From: Brachyhypopomus gauderio
Taxonomy: Eukaryota; Chordata; Actinopteri; Gymnotiformes; Hypopomidae
Direction: 5' to 3'
DNA: 64,000 nt
Assembly: GCF_052324685.1 (NCBI RefSeq)
Contig: NW_027507056.1
Span: forward strand, 1-64,000
Shown here: in pieces, positions 60,541-64,000 of the stretch
How the letters are laid out: every line of letters begins with the position of its first letter
Numbering within the stretch: the stretch's first letter is position 1
Translations under genes and position numbers: made by a program
Notes under the pieces: generated by a model
What the model saw: only the letters and a program-made list of their open reading frames with translations
Told to the model about the DNA's origin: nothing
Databases searched by the model: none

Positions 60541-61123
60541 GCAGAAGCTTTTTGAAAAGATTGACGAGCCCCCAAAAGATGCTCAAACGCTCTTTCCTTA
60601 TTCACTCGCATGCTGAGCACACCCCCTACCTGAAAATAGTATTGGCACATGACTCTTACAGGTCATCCCTAGTTGATTCAAGCTGTGCTTTTTCTTTTGT
60701 AAATTCGCGTGTACACAGCAAGTTGTGTTGCATCCAATTCAATTCTCTCCACTGACCGTTCAGTCAATATCTTGATGGCGTCTGTATTGACACCTCTACT
60801 GAGACATCAAGCTGCCTCTTTGGAGCATGTTCGCTCCCAGATCAAACTGCAGTGTCGTGGTGCCAACACAGAATAATGGACCACGTCGGACACTTTTCAC
60901 TTTTGATTCTTTTTGATTCACTTTTGATGACACGCTTTTGAATACCTGATCACCTGGAATTGGTACCAGCTTGAAGTTAATAGTGAGTAGACTTATGGAG
61001 ATTCATTTATTTGAATTTTCTTCTCAAGCCATTTGCAACTCAGAAGCAATGACACTTGTGCACTCATCATTGAGCTTGAGGAAGTCCAAGGAATTGATCT
61101 CTATGTTACTCTCGCTCCGCCGA

Positions 61124-61205
61124 GCTGCGATGGCCGAGAGGTTAAGGCGTTGGACTTGAAATCCAATGGGGTTTCCCCGCGCAGGTTCGACTCCTGCTTG
61201 CAGCG
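61124..61205 (+). tRNA. tRNA-Ser-TGA: tRNA-Ser(UGA) (unit 31)
   Basis: Matches the reference copy. Confidence 0.97.
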
Positions 61206-61609
61206 TGAGTGTCTTGTTGGGCGTGTGGAAAGAGAGAGTGTGCTCTCTTCCTGCTAGCCAGTTTTAAATATGCTTCTCATGCCATTTGCAACTTTGTGCT
61301 GCCAAACTTTAGCAGTCCTAACTGATCCTGAAATAGTCCCAGGAATTGAGTTACAAATGGCTGCTTCGTCGTTACAATGTGTTGGCATGGAAATGCAGTG
61401 GGGTCTCTTGCAGCGTAGAGGATTAACTTGCCTCTCTAATGTGATTTGTGATGAGACCTTATGCCACCAGTGGGGAGAGCTCGCACTCACAGGTGCTTCA
61501 TCCAAAGATCTTCATGCAACATAGCGATGTCTTGTTTCAGGTAAAAGAAAAAGTGCCACATTCTTTCATGGCCGGTCACTGGTTGCTCCGCCTTGCGCTA
61601 AAAGAGGGT

Positions 61610-61681
61610 CTCCCCGTCGGGGAATCGAACCCCGGTCTTCCGCGTGACAGGCGGAGATACTATCCACTATACTAACGAGGA
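61610..61681 (-). tRNA. tRNA-Asp-GTC: tRNA-Asp(GUC) (unit 31)
   Basis: Matches the reference copy. Confidence 0.97.
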
Positions 61682-62445
61682 CACGTGCTGTGTCTCGCAG
61701 TGATGCTGAGTCAGGTGACGTGCACTTGTCCCCTTGATTTTAAAGTACTCTGAATCATTGTGCCTGCAAGGAGGTGGTAAAAAGAACACATTGTGGTGAT
61801 ATTGACTCACTGTTGCCACTCCTCTTTTACCATCGTCAGTTTGTGGACTTATGATAGGAAAAACTCAAAGAATCTTGGTGACCTACAAGTTTGATTCATC
61901 TGCCTTCCTAGTTAAGTCATGCAAACCATTTGCTGCAAAATTGGCTTTAGCTACATTGGCAATTCATTTTGTCTTCGTATTCCAGTGCATTGTACCGAAC
62001 TGCAATATCCATCTTAGATCAACTGAGATTTTGCATTTCTCTCTTTCCCACATGCAAGTTCTGAATTTCTTGGCACACATTACTGCTTTGCATCTACTAA
62101 AAGCACTCCAGAGAAAGCTTCACTTCATACCTTCATGAGGTAGGTGTCGTTTGTACTTGTATTTTGGTGGTGTTTTTGTTTTTTTTTTTTGTTTGTGTGC
62201 GTTTTTTGTCTACTCTTGGAACATCCTGTGATTGGTTAGGGTAGGATTAGAGTTTAATTACGTTGGCCTCAGATTCTGGTTAATTCCAGGCTTCTTGTGC
62301 TAACCTTGTTGTTTGTTAGCTGTTGTTGGCAGTAATTAGTTGCTGCAAGTGCACTTGCCGCCATGCTCCAAGGAGTGAATTGGGGGCGGATACATTTTTT
62401 CTCCAGCTTTGTTAGTTCTTCCTCAGCCTCGCTTCTTCTTTCCTA

Positions 62446-62518
62446 GCCTCGTTAGCGCAGTAGGTAGCGCGTCAGTCTCATAATCTGAAGGTCGTGAGTT
62501 CGACCCTCACACGGGGCA
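62446..62518 (+). tRNA. tRNA-Met-CAT: tRNA-Met(CAU) (unit 32)
   Basis: Matches the reference. The spacer after it has a private gtgtacagagc. Confidence 0.97.
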
Positions 62519-63101
62519 GCAGAAGCTTTTTGAAAAGATTGACGAGCCCCCAAAAGATGCTCAAACGCTCTTTCCTTATTCACTCGCATGCTGAGCACAC
62601 CCCCTACCTGAAAATAGTATTGGCACATGACTCTTACAGGTCATCCCTAGTTGATTCAAGCTGTGCTTTTTCTTTTGTAAATTCGCGTGTACAGAGCAAG
62701 TTGTGTTGCATCCAATTCAATTCTCTCCACTGACCGTTCAGTCAATACCTTGATGGCGTCTGTATTGACACCTCTACTGAGACATCAAGCTGCCTCTTTG
62801 GAGCATGTTCGCTCCCAGATCAAACTGCAGTGTCGTGGAGCCAACACAGAATAATGGACCACGTCGGACACTTTTCACTTTTGATTCTTTTTGATTCACT
62901 TTTGATGACACGCTTTTGAATACCTGATCACCTGGAATTGGTACCAGCTTGAAGTTAATAGTGAGTAGACTTATGGAGATTCATTTATTTGAATTTTCTT
63001 CTCAAGCCATTTGCAACTCAGAAGCAATGACACTTGTGCACTCATCATTGAGCTTGAGGAAGTCCAAGGAATTGATCTCTATGTTACTCTCGCTCCGCCG
63101 A

Positions 63102-63183
63102 GCTGCGATGGCCGAGAGGTTAAGGCGTTGGACTTGAAATCCAATGGGGTTTCCCCGCGCAGGTTCGACTCCTGCTTGCAGCG
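63102..63183 (+). tRNA. tRNA-Ser-TGA: tRNA-Ser(UGA) (unit 32)
   Basis: Matches the reference copy. Confidence 0.97.
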
Positions 63184-63587
63184 TGAGTGTCTTGTTGGGC
63201 GTGTGGAAAGAGAGAGTGTGCTCTCTTCCTGCTAGCCAGTTTTAAATATGCTTCTCATGCCATTTGCAACTTTGTGCTGCCAAACTTTAGCAGTCCTAAC
63301 TGATCCTGAAATAGTCCCAGGAATTGAGTTACAAATGGCTGCTTCGTCGTTACAATGTGTTGGCATGGAAATGCAGTGGGGTCTCTTGCAGCTTAGAGGA
63401 TTAACTTGCCTCTCTAATGTGATTTGTGATGAGACCTTATGCCACCAGTGGGGAGAGCTTGCACTCACAGGTGCTTCATCCAAAGATCTTCATGCAACAT
63501 AGCGATGTCTTGTTTCAGGTAAAAGAAAAAGTGCCACATTCTTTCATGGCCGGTCACTGGTTGCTCCGCCTTGCGCTAAAAGAGGGT

Positions 63588-63659
63588 CTCCCCGTCGGGG
63601 AATCGAACCCCGGTCTTCCGCGTGACAGGCGGAGATACTATCCACTATACTAACGAGGA
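63588..63659 (-). tRNA. tRNA-Asp-GTC: tRNA-Asp(GUC) (unit 32)
   Basis: Matches the reference; last gene in the window. Confidence 0.97.
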
Positions 63660-64000
63660 CACGTGCTGTGTCTCGCAGTGATGCTGAGTCAGGTGACGTG
63701 CACTTGTCCCCTTGATTTTAAAGTACTCTGAATCATTGTGCCTGCAAGGAGGTGGTAAAAAGAACACATTGTGGTGATATTGACTCACTGTTGCCACTCC
63801 TCTTTTACCATCGTCAGTTTGTGGACTTATGATAGGAAAAACTCAAAGAATCTTGGTGACCTACAGGTTTGATTCATCTGCCTTCCTAGTTAAGTCATGC
63901 GAACCATTTCCTGCAAAATTGGCTTTAGCTACATTGGCAATTCATTTTGTCTTCGTATTCCAGTGCATTGTACTGAACTGCAATATCCATCTTAGATCAA

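Larger units (their letters stand above)
56387..64000. repeat. Tandem tRNA array, resumed: end of unit 28 and units 29-32
   Basis: The array restarts with a 27 bp scrap of the Asp-Met spacer (56387-56413), skips about 561 bp of that spacer, and continues at 56414 into the leader of the unit 29 tRNA-Met. Units 29-31 are 1,976, 1,975 and 1,978 bp long. Unit 32 leaves the window inside its Asp-Met spacer. Orientation and gene order are unchanged across the interruption, so the same array lies on both sides. Confidence 0.97.

Noticed and set aside
1-64000. Regular spacing suggesting a CRISPR or satellite array
   Set aside because: Units are about 2 kb with functional-looking eukaryotic tRNA genes, unlike CRISPR spacers or simple satellites.

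Overview
The window is almost entirely one nuclear tRNA gene array. A unit of about 1,976 bp is repeated head to tail 32 times. The first unit has lost the first 15 bases of its first gene at the window edge, and the last runs off the right edge. Each unit carries an elongator tRNA-Met(CAU) on +, a tRNA-Ser(UGA) on + and a tRNA-Asp(GUC) on -, giving 96 tRNA genes, 95 of them complete. No protein-coding gene was found; the many short open frames that recur every unit are by-products of the repeat.

Organism: the three tRNAs are of eukaryotic nuclear type. All lack an encoded CCA, have internal A and B boxes, and are followed by T runs suited to RNA polymerase III. The tRNA-Met matches the vertebrate elongator form as I remember it. 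Large tRNA arrays are known from teleost fish and frogs, and the one non-array stretch reads like fish DNA, so a teleost is the best guess. Species cannot be named from the sequence alone.

Layout of one unit (unit 2): Met 1958-2030, spacer of 582 bp, Ser 2613-2694, spacer of 405 bp, Asp 3100-3171 (minus), spacer of 762 bp, then the next Met at 3934. Sequence just upstream of tRNA-Ser recurs in diverged form just downstream of it. That second copy ends in what looks like a decayed tRNA-Ser without its T arm, so the unit seems to have grown by an old internal duplication.

The array is broken once. Between units 28 and 29, 54613-56386 is 1,774 bp of unrelated DNA. It starts directly after a TTAA with a CCCTATTATGCA end, as piggyBac-family DNA transposons do. 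It lacks a matching right end, and the join to unit 29 has also lost about 0.56 kb of spacer.

Units are nearly identical, and shared rare variants show their history. Units 7-10 repeat the variant order of units 2, 3, 5 and 6. A two-unit block recurs at 18/19, 21/22 and 23/24. Unit 16 is a chimera of two unit types. Most changes, including six of the eight distinct changes in tRNA genes, are C-to-T (or G-to-A) at CpG, which points to germline DNA methylation of at least part of the array.
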